From Mangifera indica (Eukaryota > Streptophyta > Magnoliopsida > Sapindales > Anacardiaceae), in the NCBI RefSeq assembly GCF_011075055.1, contig NC_058144.1:14127807-14191806 (forward strand): DNA of 64,000 nucleotides, written 5' to 3'. Of the stretch, positions 36,763-49,523 are shown piece by piece. Position numbers and translations under genes: made by a program. How positions within the stretch are numbered: the stretch's first letter is position 1; each line of letters starts with the position of its first letter. A model generated the notes under the pieces. That model saw only the letters and a program-made list of their open reading frames with translations. It was not told the DNA's origin and did no database searches.

Positions 36763-37593
36763 CCCTACTCATCTTTCTTCCTCTCCCAACATTCTGCAAT
36801 TCACTTCATTTAATCAAATCATTATTCTTCCTTGATCTCAAATTCTAACAATTGCATCTCGTCTCTCTTCCTCTCCATCACAGTTCACTTCATGAGAAAA
36901 TTTATATCATTTATGTCTACCACAATTGTTGGATGTCATTCACCACTACCACCATTATCTTCCATTTAACTAAAGATTTAGAAGGAGTTGTTGTAAAGCC
37001 AATTTCATTTCATTTGAACCCAATGGTGCGTTATTGAGATCATAACTTTTTGTCTCTTTAATATTTGTTTTTAAGGTACAAAATCTTCAACATTGTTCTT
37101 GTTTAATTGAATTCATTTAATAACAATTTGTGAGAGTTCTTGTTTAAGTAATTGCTCTTGAATTGCGTTGTATCAAATTGTTGTCTTGCAAGGTGTTTGT
37201 TGAAATGCCTCTGAGAAATTAGTTGTGTTTTGTTATATGTATTTCACTAATTTGGTGTTGTTTTTGTTATTAGTTTTGTTTTGTGTGATGGTTGTGCGAT
37301 GAATTGAACAATTACTGCTCTCATATAATCCTAATATAGTTTCTAAAGTTTTAAAAATGCCTGTTGTGCTTCATGTTGACTTATCATGAAATCGTAATTT
37401 TTCCACTTATGTTTATCAATTCCTATAGGCTCATTGATTAATTTGAGTTTTTTTTCATGATATGAAATAATTATGTTTTTCAATGTGTCAAAAATGATTT
37501 TACATTTCATGCACTGAAGTTGTATAAAGATTGAGTGTATGTTTCAACTTTGAGATTTAACATTATTTTTATTTAAAAAATTAGTCCTAATGT
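36763..37593. other. Repeat-derived region
   Basis: No gene is recognised. The 61-codon frame at 36852-37037 has no family features. A diverged relative of the 137-bp tandem unit (TTTTAAAAATGCCTGTTGTG, then TGTTGACTTATCATGAAATCG) is present at about 37350-37410. Confidence 0.4.
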
Positions 37594-38003
37594 CGTATCT
37601 AAGGTTTTAAAAAGTTGTCTATTGTGCTTTATGTTGACTTATCTTGAAATCGTAATTTTTTCTACTTATCCTTGTTAATTCTCACATTATGTTGTTTGAA
37701 TTTCAAAGAAATGAGATGATAGAGTGATGACGTATCAAAGGTTTTAAAAAGTTGTCTATTGTGCTTTATGTTGACTTATCTTGAAATCGTAATTTTTTCT
37801 ACTTATCCTTGTTAATTCTCACATTATGTTGTTTGAATTTCAAAGAATTAGATGATAGAGAGATGACGTATCTAAGGTTTTAACAAATTGTCTATTGTGC
37901 TTTATGTTGACTTATCTTGAAATCATAATTTTTTCCACTTATCCTTATTAATTCTCACATTATGTTGTTCGAATTTCAAAGAAATGAAATGATAGAGAGA
38001 TGA
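37594..38003 (+). repeat. Three tandem copies of a 137-bp unit
   Basis: Units begin with CGTATC(T/A)AAGGTTTTAA at 37594, 37731 and 37867, spaced 137 and 136 bp apart. Each contains TTGTCTATTGTGCTTTATGT, TTGACTTATCTTGAAATC and TTTCAAAGAAATGA...GATAGAG. The first two units are almost identical; the third has several substitutions and runs directly into FAR1-like coding sequence. Confidence 0.85.
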
Positions 38004-38100
38004 AGTATGCGACTTTGGCTTGTTATTGTACAACAAAGTTGAGAAGTAACTCCAAAAATGCTTGTAAATTACATCTAGTGACAAAAATTGATTGTAACAC
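37975..38100 (+). pseudogene. FAR1-domain fragment
   Basis: From the ATG at 38000 the + strand reads MKYATLACYCTTKLRSNSKN, followed by ACKLHLVTKID. The same segment of the FAR1-like pseudogene on the - strand near 63120-63200 reads MKYATLACSCTRKLKSNS... then KLYPVTKN. This part of FAR1/FRS proteins precedes the zinc-binding DNA-recognition region. Only about 40 codons are recognisable; upstream the frame VVRISKK*NDRE carries a stop. It is a fragment, either from a Mutator-derived gene or an element that captured it. Confidence 0.65.
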
Positions 38101-38788
38101 CTATATTAGTGTATCCAGTCAAAGTTTGTAATTGTTATCTACGAAGTCTTTTCCTTCTTTGTTAGTTTTTGTCTTTTTTAGTTTACAATGAGTGCATAGG
38201 CTCAAGCTTTTGGAACCACTTTTTGAACAAATGAATGTGTTTGACTTCGATGATAAATTATATTATGAACTTGTGTAGCATTCAGGCTGACATTAATTCT
38301 TTTAATTATATTTACAAGTTGCAAGTTTGATTTCTTTTTCATCAAAAGATGATAAGGGAGCAACTCTATAATTATATCTGTATTCTATTCACTATAATAT
38401 AGATTAAAGTTAGGTTATTAGTTGAGATTATATCCAATTTTAGAAATGTATAGAGGTGATTGGTGACAAATATGTGGTTAAATCCATGTTTTTTCTTTTC
38501 CACATGGTCATTATATAAATAGAAAAGCATTTTGTATCTCAAGTGGTGTGGGTTATAGTCATTGGTATTACCTTTACAATTTCTAAAATTGTAGTTTGGT
38601 AGATTTAGAGCATGCCTAAATATTCTTCTTTTTTTCCATTGCTCTTTTCAACATTGCTTTGGAGGTGGATATAAGGATGGGAAAGTGTTAATTTTGATAA
38701 AATTCCAATACAATAATTTTCCTATTCTTTCTTAGAAAAACATCTTTATAGTTATTTGCTCCTTGAGCATGTAATAATTGATTGCGTA

Positions 38789-41176
38789 TGTAACACCCAT
38801 AGATAAACCCAAAGGTACTTTAGTCTTTTTTTTTTTTTGTGCTATTATGATTTGAAATTGAGTAATTCTTATTTATAGTAAGGATAGTTGTGCACCATAG
38901 GGGTGACGCCTATTCATGCTTTGAGAAGGTTGAAAAGTCATTTCACGTTGAGTTTGTGAAAATGACTAAGTATAGAGAGATGAACATCCATGTATGCAAG
39001 AATACACACCTCGTTCATGTGTTCATTGAATTTGAAATTGGATAAGAACCAATTTTATAGTGATTTCAAAACTACTTTAGTAAGTAACGAGAGGGACGCA
39101 CGACCATTTATCGTGTTTGTTTAGCAAAATAAAAAAAGGTGCAAGGCATGATGCATTTTATTTTGCACACATATTGTTTTAGTAGCCAAACAAAGAAAGA
39201 AATGGAGATTAGAAAGCTGCTAAAGAGCTTCAAGGGGAGATTGGATCAAAGGAACCTCACAGCCATCTAAGTTTTAGCAATCATTAGAAGGCAAGTAAGT
39301 AGTTGACTTCTTTCCTTTCCAATTTGTGTAGGATGTTGTAGTGTGCTATGAATTGGATTGCAAATTCATTATATGATCAGAGCATGTAAAATTGATGTTT
39401 CCATTAATGTTGTGGTGTTGATTAGTATAGATTAATATGAGAATTTCATATTGACATTGTTATAATTGTATTTATGATGTTGAATTCATGGGATGATATA
39501 TGATATCTTGATGATCCGAAAGTTTAAATATGTATAGTGTAATCTAGATGTTGAAAACATCTATAGGGGTAATTATAGACTTGCTCTAAATGATTATGTA
39601 TGTTAGGTTACTAGATTTTTTGGCCAAAAAACATAATATCTATAGAACAAGAAATCGCAAATCATGATATATAGTCATGCCTACTTGTAGGGATGCCCGT
39701 GTATCCCTTTAGTAGAAGAAAAACTCCTCATGCATCAAACACACTCATCTTAGGTTTAGGTTATACATGGTTGTGTGGTATGAGACACATACTCGTGCAT
39801 GATTTTTTCCAAAAGGATGGTTGTGTTTGTAATATTTAATGGTGTTAATCAATGCAAGGTTGAATGTCAGTCAAGCTAAAGAAAGATGCTTGCTTCTAGT
39901 AAAAGGATGTTTGTGTTTGGGTTGCTTGAAAGGCATGGGGAGTAGGGCTAACTCTGAGGACGCCCATTCATATAGTATTAAAAATACTATTTTGTCTATA
40001 GGCTATGTACAAAGAGGGGAAGAGTATAAAATGTCTTTAGCAAAGGTGAATAAAGATAGCTAACTAATCAAATATGTCCGACTATATGGAATAGGGCACG
40101 AACCTTATCGAGAGAAATTTGGGTTAGACATAGAAAAGGATAAGGAAAGTGGTGTATAATTAGATAATCACCAATTTTGTGCAAAAATGATGATATATGT
40201 GAAAGTAATAAGACTATACGAGAGATAGATACCTATGAGATGCATTATGCACTTGGCTCTAAAGTGCATTAGCCATTTATTTTTTGTTCAAGTTTGCATG
40301 GTAAAGGATAATGACATCAAATAGTTTTCTCACATGGTCAATGGGATGCATCATATATGCACCCATAGTAGGAACCATCATAAGATGGTAATTCAATTAA
40401 CGATCTTATAACTATGCATACAAGATAAGGAAGGAACTGTAACCGGTTTTTTTTTATGTGACCAAGGTATCATAGCTAGATAGCCCAATAAATCGACCGA
40501 TATTATATGTAAGGTACATAGATAGTTTACATCTAGGATGTCGATTGCTTTCACTAGAGTATTAGATATATGGAGTTCAACTTAGGTCTTAGTCATCGAG
40601 GATGACATAGTTTATGTATGAGGGCACAAATGTGTTGAAAAGGAGATGGATAGGTATAAAAAGATGCCAATAAACATCTAATTGTAACAACAAAGAGAGT
40701 TAGTAATAGAACACTAGTTTTTTAGATATGTTATGTGCAAGGTGCCAATAGGTCAACTACTTACTGAATGTTTTTTGCTCACATATTTCTTTGTGTGGTT
40801 TTATCAGTAAAGTTGAGTAGCAAGACATGCGAGAGAGCTAACAGTCTAACTCTAGTTGTTGTATAAGGTAAAACAGTAGTTTAGTCATTTTTTAAAGTAA
40901 ACTATGTATTTACTTTTCAGTTATGATTTTATTAGTACTTGTGCACATAAATTAACTTATGATGAATTTCAGACACTTGGAATTGTGGATGTCAAATTTA
41001 TTTATTGACCTGATGTTATTTAGTTGAGTTTTTAGTTATACCTTTTTGCACGCATTAATGTTCGAGTGATTTTAACATGTTCTATATTTTGTTGTATTTA
41101 ATAGAAAGTTCAAGTTGTGCATGTCTTTTTGACTCATATTTCATTTAGAAGTATGTATCTGAAGATGAGTGTTACT
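38789..41176 (+). mobile_element. Solo LTR of a Ty3/gypsy element (+ orientation)
   Basis: It begins TGTAACACCC and ends ...GAGTGTTACT, a decayed form of the GTGTTACA expected by symmetry. Near the start CCCAAAGGTACTTTAGTC matches the start of the gypsy LTR at 42208-44350 read on the - strand. Near the end ACTTACTGAATGTTTT matches ACTTACTGAGTGTTTT in the LTR at 53984-61857. The flanking pentamers GCGTA and AAGTA agree at three of five. No internal genes adjoin it, so it is most simply a solo LTR of about 2.4 kb. Confidence 0.6.
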
Positions 41177-42207
41177 AAGTATGGTTATGATGAAATATTG
41201 TTTCTTCTTATTAAAAATGTATAAAAGCTTCTAGTTGGCTATCTATCCATAAAAAATCATGTTTACACTGTAAACGACAAAGTTTTCTTTTTACATTCTT
41301 ACTTTTTAATGTTAAACTTACTAATAGTGATAAATGATTTTATTTGGTAGTGTGAGAAACAAAATTTAATACCTTAAACTAATTAGATACAAATTATGTT
41401 TAAGCCTCATACATCTACTTTTTCAAGTAATCCACTTGAAGTTCTATTAGTAAAGAATCTCTTTTTCATAATAGTTATCTAGAATTTCCCTCACGTTCAC
41501 TAGTTAATCTAGGATTGCACCTAATTCAATCGTTATTCGAGATTTCTTCTATTACAATAGTTATCTAGGATTTCACCCAAATTTGTTTGAATACAAAAAG
41601 ATTGAATGTAAAATACCTTTACAAGGCTGATTCGAAGAATAAGTGCAAGGTGTCTCTCAATGATGTGAGTTATAAGCTTTCTGAGAAGAGAAGAGTTTTC
41701 TGAGAAGAGAAGAGTATAAGTTTTAACATTAGTATTCTCTAACCTATTTCCCATAAAAAAGTTTTTAATTTATAATCTTGGATGGCTAGAATGACTCTAA
41801 TAACCGTTGGTTGGGATAATGTATCTGTTGAGCTTCAAAAATAATGTTTTGGTCTTAAAAACACGATGAGATGGGCATCTTATATTAAGGGATAGACATC
41901 ATGTTACATATTCCTACTTTGACGGGTTTGAATCAGATATCCCACGGTCGAATTTTGAAATACGCCACTTAAGGGATTGTGCTCCTTTTAACAGGATAGA
42001 CATCTTGCTTTTCACCTTTATAATTCCAAAATGCTTCAAACATGAATGGACAGGTATGGGATAGGCAAGGGGACCGACATCCCACCACGTTGACTTAGTT
42101 GACCATTCCAAATTAGCTTTCAAATGCATTGGAGAGAGGACGGACATCATATAGTCGTCTTCCAAGCTTGGATAGACATCCCTTCATTTGAAATTAGCAT
42201 CCCTATT

Positions 42208-44350
42208 TGTAACACTTTTCTCTAGACACATACCCCTGAGGGGAATATACCAAAAGAGGCATGTATAACTGGACTATTTGAAAACTGAACTATTTGAACA
42301 CTTTAATGCATGATCATAATTATAAAGTGTACAAAAAGGTGATGTAATAAAAATGACTTAATTAATCAATACTTATATGATACCATGTGTCTAAAAATGC
42401 TAGCAATAATAATAATAATAAAAATGATAAAAATAACATGTTGATAAAAACTAACTATCAAAAGGCCTCTCTCCTCGTGCAGGTGCTCGTTGGACTATTG
42501 GATCCTCCGTTTACCCCACTATTTACCTTTACTTGTAACATACAAAAAGAAACGCATGAGTCAAACTCAGTAAGTAATAACCTTTTGGCACCTAAAACTA
42601 TTATAAATAACTGATGACAAAACTTACGTTCTATTCGTAAGCTAAATATGATAACACTATGACACCTTGGTGCCCTGACTTGGATCATCCATGAAAGTTG
42701 TGAAGACCCAAGCTGAAATCAGCATATCTGATGCCCTGGTAAAAATTCCTGTTGTGCTTTACGCACATGTCAAATAACTTATTAGGCTATCTAATTGGGA
42801 CACCTTAATTACATGGGAAAATCTCTAATAATAGCTCATTTCCTTATCATATAAGTTAATTGGAACTACTGACTAACCATTTAGATATGACCCTTACCTC
42901 GGGTACATATATGGTGTATCCCGTTGATCACCTGAAGAACATTTAAAAATCATATCCTTATTGTGCACACTTGAACTGAATTAGGTGGCTATGCACTTTA
43001 GCATTGAGTGTATCATACATCCCAATCCTATTGCTTATAGAAATACCGTTACTTATGCATATAGCTGGTGACTATTTAGTTGTGTGACACTAGCCTTAAG
43101 GTTATTGACTTTTTACTCAGATTAAACTCAATCTAAGTTTGTGTCATTGCTCACATAGACAAGCACCTTATCTATGTCTTTTTTAAATTTTTTATCCCTT
43201 GATAGCTCATTATTTTCTTACTTAGCTCTCTTCTTCTATGCACATAGCCTAAAGGTATAATCATCTTTTGTCTTTGTCTAAGGGTATACAGTTGTGTGCT
43301 TCTCCACCCACACCCATGTGCCTTCTAACCCATATACACAGGCGTGTGTCACTCAGCATACGATTGTGCATAAAATAGGGACACACAGGGAGTTAACTTG
43401 GACATACTCCCATGCGCAGTGATCCATGTCTACATGTTATGTGTCTTCTGATGCACGTCGTCGACTTTTAGAAAACCATATATGAGTGTGTGTCCTATAT
43501 CACATGATTGTGCATATCTTCCCTCAAAACGAGCTTGGGATTTTCAGACTTTTGAAATTTTTGGAATGATACATGAGTATATATAGGACTATACATGACT
43601 ATATGTCACAATCTGGAAATCGCATCTTAGAATTTATACGCTTTTTCAATTGTAATTCTAGTAAGATCACTTCTTCTAAAAGACACACAAAAGTCTTTAC
43701 ATACCCTAAGCATGATATTCACATAACTTATTTGATCAAAGTACACATACATGGCTCCAAAATATCAATCAAGACAATACATATAACATTTATACAATCA
43801 AGAGATTATACATGCATATTACTCTTCATATTCGCATATAACATCAATTTCATCAACTAGATCAGCACTACTATATCTAAACATCTCTAGATCATTTATA
43901 TAATAGAAAAATTCTAAAGATTACATGATCAAATAAAGGAAGTCGTTCCACTTACTTGAATTCTAGTGAAAACACTTCCTTTGCATGGCTACGATGATTC
44001 TGGTGATCACTAGTGGCTCCATAGGTAACGAAATACCCCTTCTCTCTTTTACACTCTTTGCTTTTTGTGGCTATCAAAGATAGTTGGAGTTATCACGTTT
44101 TTATTTTGTCTCCAGAATGCAATACATAGGTGTGTATAGGCCATACACGTCCTTGTGTCTAATTGCATAACTAAGACAACTTCTTGTTTCATTATGATCA
44201 CAATCTGATTCACTAATTTGACTTTCTACTAACCATACACGATTGTCTATGCCTCCATACATAGGTATATACCCTTAAAAATAATTAATCACTGAATTTA
44301 AAACTATTAAAAAGACTAAAATACCCTTGGTCTTACCAGTTAGTGCTATA
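42208..44350 (-). mobile_element. Solo gypsy LTR with perfect 5-bp TSD, nested in copia LTR
   Basis: On the + strand it starts TGTAACAC and ends GTGCTATA, a two-change derivative of the inverted GTGTTACA. CTATT lies on both sides (42203-42207 and 44351-44355). Removing the insert restores CATCCCTATTCATTTGACAA, which matches GTGTCCCTATCCATTTGACA in the other LTR copy at about 48610. Internal AAACTCAGTAAGTAA (about 42565) matches the family block at 54388, giving - orientation. Length 2143 bp. Confidence 0.82.
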
Positions 44351-44568
44351 CTATTCATTTGACAAAATTTTCTGAGAGCTTCAGACTTGCAAGGATAGGT
44401 ATTAGATAGTTAGAGGAAATGACATCCCATATTTAGGGACGAGAGTCCCATATCTGAAAAATTAAAAACATAAATTTTGTCAATCTTTTAGTCATAAGAA
44501 TTTTATGTCATAGACTTAAACACTTTAAACTTAGTTTTGACATAATCAAAACACTTAGGGGTCTAACA

Positions 44569-44580
44569 ATCTCCCCCTCT
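44569..44580 (-). other. Polypurine tract of gag-only element 1
   Basis: On the - strand AGAGGGGGAGAT immediately precedes TGTTAGACCCC, the start of the 3' LTR. This is the usual position and composition of the plus-strand primer of LTR retrotransposons. Confidence 0.75.
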
Positions 44581-46123
44581 TTGATTGATGAAAAAACTCA
44601 AGTTTAAGTATTGAAAAACAAGTGCAAAAGGTTTGAAAATCTTTTACTTTAATAATAAAATTCAATTTGGTAGTCAATCTTTTTTATATACATTTGAATA
44701 TATATATAAAAGCCAAAATCTCCACCTTTTATAACCATTTAAGCTTTAAAAAAAAATCAATTTCAATTAAACCATTCCAAGTTATAAACTCATTTAATAA
44801 CCACTTAAACTTATCTCTCCCTTTTTTGTCAAAAATTAAAAAGCAATAATAAAAAAAGATAAACTAAAACTCAATTTTCATTTGATTTCCAATTTAAAGC
44901 TAAAACAATACTAATTTGAAAACTTACTCCTCTTTAATTAATGCCTATATGCTCCCTTTTACTTTAATAAATATATTTATCAAGCTTTGGTGTTAAAACA
45001 AGTTCATATAATAAAATTTCAGAAAAATTTTGGCTTGGTGTCTCCTATATTTTTGATAATTTTTTTTTTAATCAACTCCAATAAAAATCCATTTAATCCA
45101 TCCAAACGTCTTTCTAAACACCATCAATTTGATGTCATGAATTCACCTTAATTTTAATCCACAAATATCACATCAAGTTTATCAATTCAATTTCAAGATA
45201 ATCAAAATGAACAAAAGACATCTATGCAATAAAACACATGATACTGTTAGGAATTTTGAAGTTAAAAACTATGCAATGAGACAAATGAATTATGCATCAA
45301 ATCAAAACACCTCAAGATACAAAATTTGGATATTTTGATCCATTTTGAAGAGAATTTATGTAAATCAAGTCATGATCAATTTTGATCACAAGTTCGCATT
45401 GATTCGACTCAATTTTGCAATAAGTATTAAACATATTTAGACACCAAACTTATATCAAATGTCACATATTCATACATCTTTGAACCATGTCAATCTATAA
45501 TATGCAAACAGATACAATATATTCATATCATCATATATTAATCAAGATACACATGAAATCATTCACTAAATCAAATGCATCATCCAAATATTATCAGCAT
45601 CATATTAATGAGTATTCAACCAAGGATATATTAAAGAATATTCATTCATAGAAATAATACACACATATTTGAGACAACTTAGTCATATATCAATTTTGAT
45701 GTTTCCATACAATTTCCACAAAACACAATAACAAATATCAAGAAAATGAATTAAGAATCAAACTTAAAAGCAATATTTATTCAAGCATTTAATTTCACTC
45801 AATCAACCATGCTTAAATACATATATTCAAACAACCAACCAACTGAACAATCAAAATCATATGGTTATTGAATTTAAAAAAGAGTTTAGATACTTACTGG
45901 ATATTTCAAGCTTTCGGCTTGAAGAATTTTAGCATTTAAAATGTCTTGTTGCTCCCATCTCTATTACCTGGATATGTGCCTTGCATAGCCATTCATTTTA
46001 CAGCTATTGACTTCAATGCTACAAGGAACACCTACAGAGAAATTTAAGAATTCTTTGGTACCCAAATAGTTTTAGGTCCATTAATGTTAGTCTTTAATGT
46101 CCCTTTTAGAACTCAAACCTTCT

Positions 46124-47640
46124 TTATTTTAGTAGTTTGCCATTCCTAATTGAATACTTTCTAATAGCATAACCAACAAAAGCACAAAATTTGTAGTTTA
46201 AATGCAATGAATTATCATTCTTTAATGGCTTATATGATTTAGTAGAAGGATTACTTCCATTATAGCCTATGTTTTCTTTGTTTAATGGACATCTTTGAGA
46301 TGCAAATATCTCATCTAATCTTTTTGTGTCTATCTTGAATTTTTCTAAAATCTCATTTGAGCTAGTCACTTTTTCAAGCAATGCATTATTTTCACTTCTA
46401 AGCTTCTCTAACTCATTTGATGTTAAAACCTTTTCATTTTTTACTAATTCAAATTCTTTCTTGATCTTAGCATGCTCATTCATGAGATTTTCATGATCAT
46501 TCTCAATACATGTCAATTGTTTTCTCAAAGATTTATTTTTAACACACGTACATCTATATTCATCTATGAGACAATCAAATATTTCTTGTAATTCATTAAA
46601 GAAGTAAGAGTTAGAGTTATTACACTCTTCTTCCAATTCGCTCATAGCTATGAAGCATAGATTGACTTTTTCATGCTCTGACTCACTTTCATCAGTAGAA
46701 TTGTCACTTCCACTTCAAGTGGCTGCAAAAACACTTTCTTTTTGAGCTTCTTCCCTTTTCTCCTCTTCATGAGTTGACGACACTTTTATCGAACATGACC
46801 GGACTTCTTACATTTATAACAAATCACTTCATTGTCACTATCCTCGTATTTTGATTTGGAGAAGTTCTTCTTTTTGCTTCTTGAAAGGAATTTATTGAAT
46901 TTCCTAGTAAGAAGACTTACATCTTCCTCATCCGTTGAAGAATCATCAATATCATTTTTTACTCTCAGGGTAATGTTCTTCTTAGGCTTGGTCTCCTCCT
47001 CCTTAGGCTTCTTAGACTTCCAATAAGCTCATTCATGCCCATTTTGCTCAAGTCCTTTGATTCTTCAATGATGGCCACTTTCATGCTCCATGATTCTAAC
47101 AACAATCAAAGAATCTTTTTCACTAGCTCAATGATCTAAAACTTTTTTTCTAGTCCTCTAAGATCATTTACCGAGTTTGAGAATCTCTTGTACCTGTTAG
47201 TTATTTCTTCTCGCAACTTCATTTTGAACAACTCCTATTCTCCAAAGAAAAGCCCAATTTTGGACTCCTTCACTTGACTTGTACATTTATGGATGATTTG
47301 AAGGATGGTTTATATTTCTTTAGTTGAATCACATGAGGAAATACAATTAAATTCAATTGAGTCTAATGTATAGAACAACATATTCATAGTTATTGCATTT
47401 AAACTCATTAGTTTCTCATCTTCTTCATCAAAATCTTCTTCATTCTAGGGCAAATTTGTTCTAAAGTCCTCAAGCACAAAGTCACAATTTTCAATGATTT
47501 TTCACAATTTATAATCTACTGATTAAATGTGAAGTTTTATTCTAATTTTTCATTAATTGTAATTTAACCCACAAAACAATAGTTTCCTAATAATATTATG
47601 TCCTTTACCAAACACAGGGGTAGATGCACTAGCAATGTTA
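46124..47640 (-). pseudogene. Broken gag of gag-only element 1
   Basis: Starting near 47640 the - strand shows a copia-type gag (UBN2-like region: KVAIIEESKDLSKMG-like and ELIGSL motifs). A zinc knuckle C-x2-C-x4-H-x4-C follows near 46790-46830, interrupted by a stop (GHVR*KC). The lysine/glutamate-rich C-terminal part is the open frame 46124-46645, ending with a degenerate second knuckle (YKFCAFVGYAIRKY, where element 2 has C...C...H...C). Several stops and the loss of the start codon (ATTGCT where element 2 has ATGGCT) show that it is dead. Confidence 0.7.
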
Positions 47641-47705
47641 AAATCGATCTTAAACTCTAAAAATTATTAGATTTTATCACATAGAGTCTAAGCTCTATTA
47701 CCAAT

Positions 47706-48836
47706 TAAAAAATCTTAAATGGCTAATAATCCTAGGGGGTGAATATGATTATTTAAAATTTTTTAACCATATAAAAATCTTGAACAAATTTCTAATCAAT
47801 CACAATTTCACAAATGATTTCAACAAAGATATTCAAACTAAATCAATGTCCAACAAGTTTATTCAAGCAATCTACTTAAGTTCCACTAATAAAAAATACC
47901 TTTTTTACAATAGTTCTCTAGAATTTTGCCCACGTTTACTAGTTGATCCGAGATTATGCCTAACTCAATAGTTATCTGGGATTTCGTCCACCATAGTAGT
48001 TATTTAGGGTTTCGCCTAAGTTTGTTTGAATACAAAAAGATTGAATTTAAAATGCTTATATAAGGTTAACAAAAAGAATAAGTATAGGTTATCTTTCAAT
48101 GATATGAGTTATAAGCTTTTGGAGAGAATTTTGGAGAAGAGAATATTATAAGATTTTACATTAGTAATCTTTAACTTATTTCCCATCAAAGAGTCTTCAA
48201 TTTATAGTCTTGGATGGTTGGAATAGATCAAATGACTGTTGGTTGGAATAATGTATCCGTTTAGCTTTAAAAATGATGTTTCAACCTTGAAAACACAATA
48301 AGACGAGGTCCTATATTGAGGGACGAGCATCTTTTAACACATTTTGACTTTGGTGACTTTGAATTAGAAGCCCAACGATTGAATTTTTAAGATGCATCAA
48401 TGGAGGGACTGATACTCTTTTCACCAAGACGAATGTCATGTCTTACACCTTTAGAATTCCAAAATGCTTCATACATGAAAGGACTAGTAAGGGACAAGTT
48501 AGGGGATGGGCATTCTACCATGTTGACTTTGTTGACCATCCCAAATTAACTTTTGAATGTATTGGAGAGGGGACAGGCATTACATGGTTGTCTTCCAAGC
48601 TTGGACGAGTGTCCCTATCCATTTGACAAAACTTTTTGAGGACTCAAAACTTACGAGGATGGTTATGAGAGAGTTAGAGGAACCGACGTCCTACAGGGGA
48701 TGAGTATCTGAAAACATAAATTTCACCCATCTTTCAATCATAAGAATTTTATGCCATAGTCTTAATTAGCTTATTAAGTATTAATTAATATTTTAAATTT
48801 AGTTTTGACATAATCAAAATACTTAGGGGTCCAACA
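47706..48836 (-). repeat. 5' LTR of gag-only element 1
   Basis: On the - strand it begins TGTTGGACCCC and ends just before the primer-binding site at 47705. The 1131-bp sequence matches 44568-44356 plus 42207-41399 and, more distantly, the LTRs at 55570 and 60142. All share AGCCTTGTAAAGGC-like and GGTGAAATCT/CTAGATAACTATT-like blocks. Confidence 0.72.
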
Positions 48837-49523
48837 CACTATTTCCAATCATATTAACAGAAGATATCCTAATACTAAATATTTATAACAAAAATTTTCA
48901 AGGAAAAAATATCTTTTGTTACAGTTAAAACATTCAATATAAACAATATATTATGACAAAAACTAATTTTTTCTCATCACCGAAACCAACTAGACTTTAC
49001 TTTTTTCTAGCAGGATTACCTGCAATGTAAGCAACATATTATTGCCACCAAAATTTGTATCATTTCTTTCACATATTTATAATCATTATAACCATACAAG
49101 GAAATAAAAGAAACAAGGACAAAATTTTTTTTTGAATTCCATTCATTTCTTTCTTAATATAACTAATCTCTAGAGGAACAATCACAGTCTTACACAAACA
49201 AGGATAGAGTTTGTAATGTTAATGCATTGACAAACTAAACTTGACATAAATGTTATACCACTACATGAAATCAAAGTACGCCAGAGTTAAAATAATTTAG
49301 ATTTAAAAACATCAATTTCATCTAACACTTAAGGAAGAAACAAATAAAAGAAAAATGTTAATCAATTTTTTAGTCTAAAAATCATTTTGCAATAATATCC
49401 ACAAATATGTTATATCCCAACATTTATCCATTTATAGTTTTACAAACATTAAAGGAACATTAATCACTAAACAAAATTTTTTCAAAGTTGTTTGGAATAA
49501 TAAATTTTATTATTACGAATTTT
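48837..49523. other. Flank between gag-only element 1 and FAR1-like pseudogene
   Basis: No gene is recognised. The sequence is AT-rich and lies downstream of the FAR1-like pseudogene stop (49524), so it may include the former 3' untranslated region. Confidence 0.4.

Larger units (their letters stand above)
41399..48836 (-). mobile_element. Gag-only copia-type retrotransposon (TR-GAG-like), element 1
   Basis: Read on the - strand: 5' LTR 48836-47706, a primer-binding site resembling the initiator tRNA-Met complement (ATTGGTAATAGAGC, at 47705), a broken gag, about 1.5 kb of non-coding DNA, a polypurine tract (AGAGGGGGAGAT) at 44580-44569, and a 3' LTR starting TGTTAGACCCC at 44568. The 3' LTR is split by a solo gypsy LTR (42208-44350) and stops near 41399, short of its end. 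No protease, integrase or reverse transcriptase is present. The internal layout matches the element at 55570-61372, so both are members of one non-autonomous family mobilised in trans, presumably by a copia relative. Confidence 0.75.

Noticed and set aside
37594..38003. CRISPR-like array of spaced repeats
   Set aside because: Units are contiguous 137-bp tandem repeats without spacers, in a plant nuclear context.
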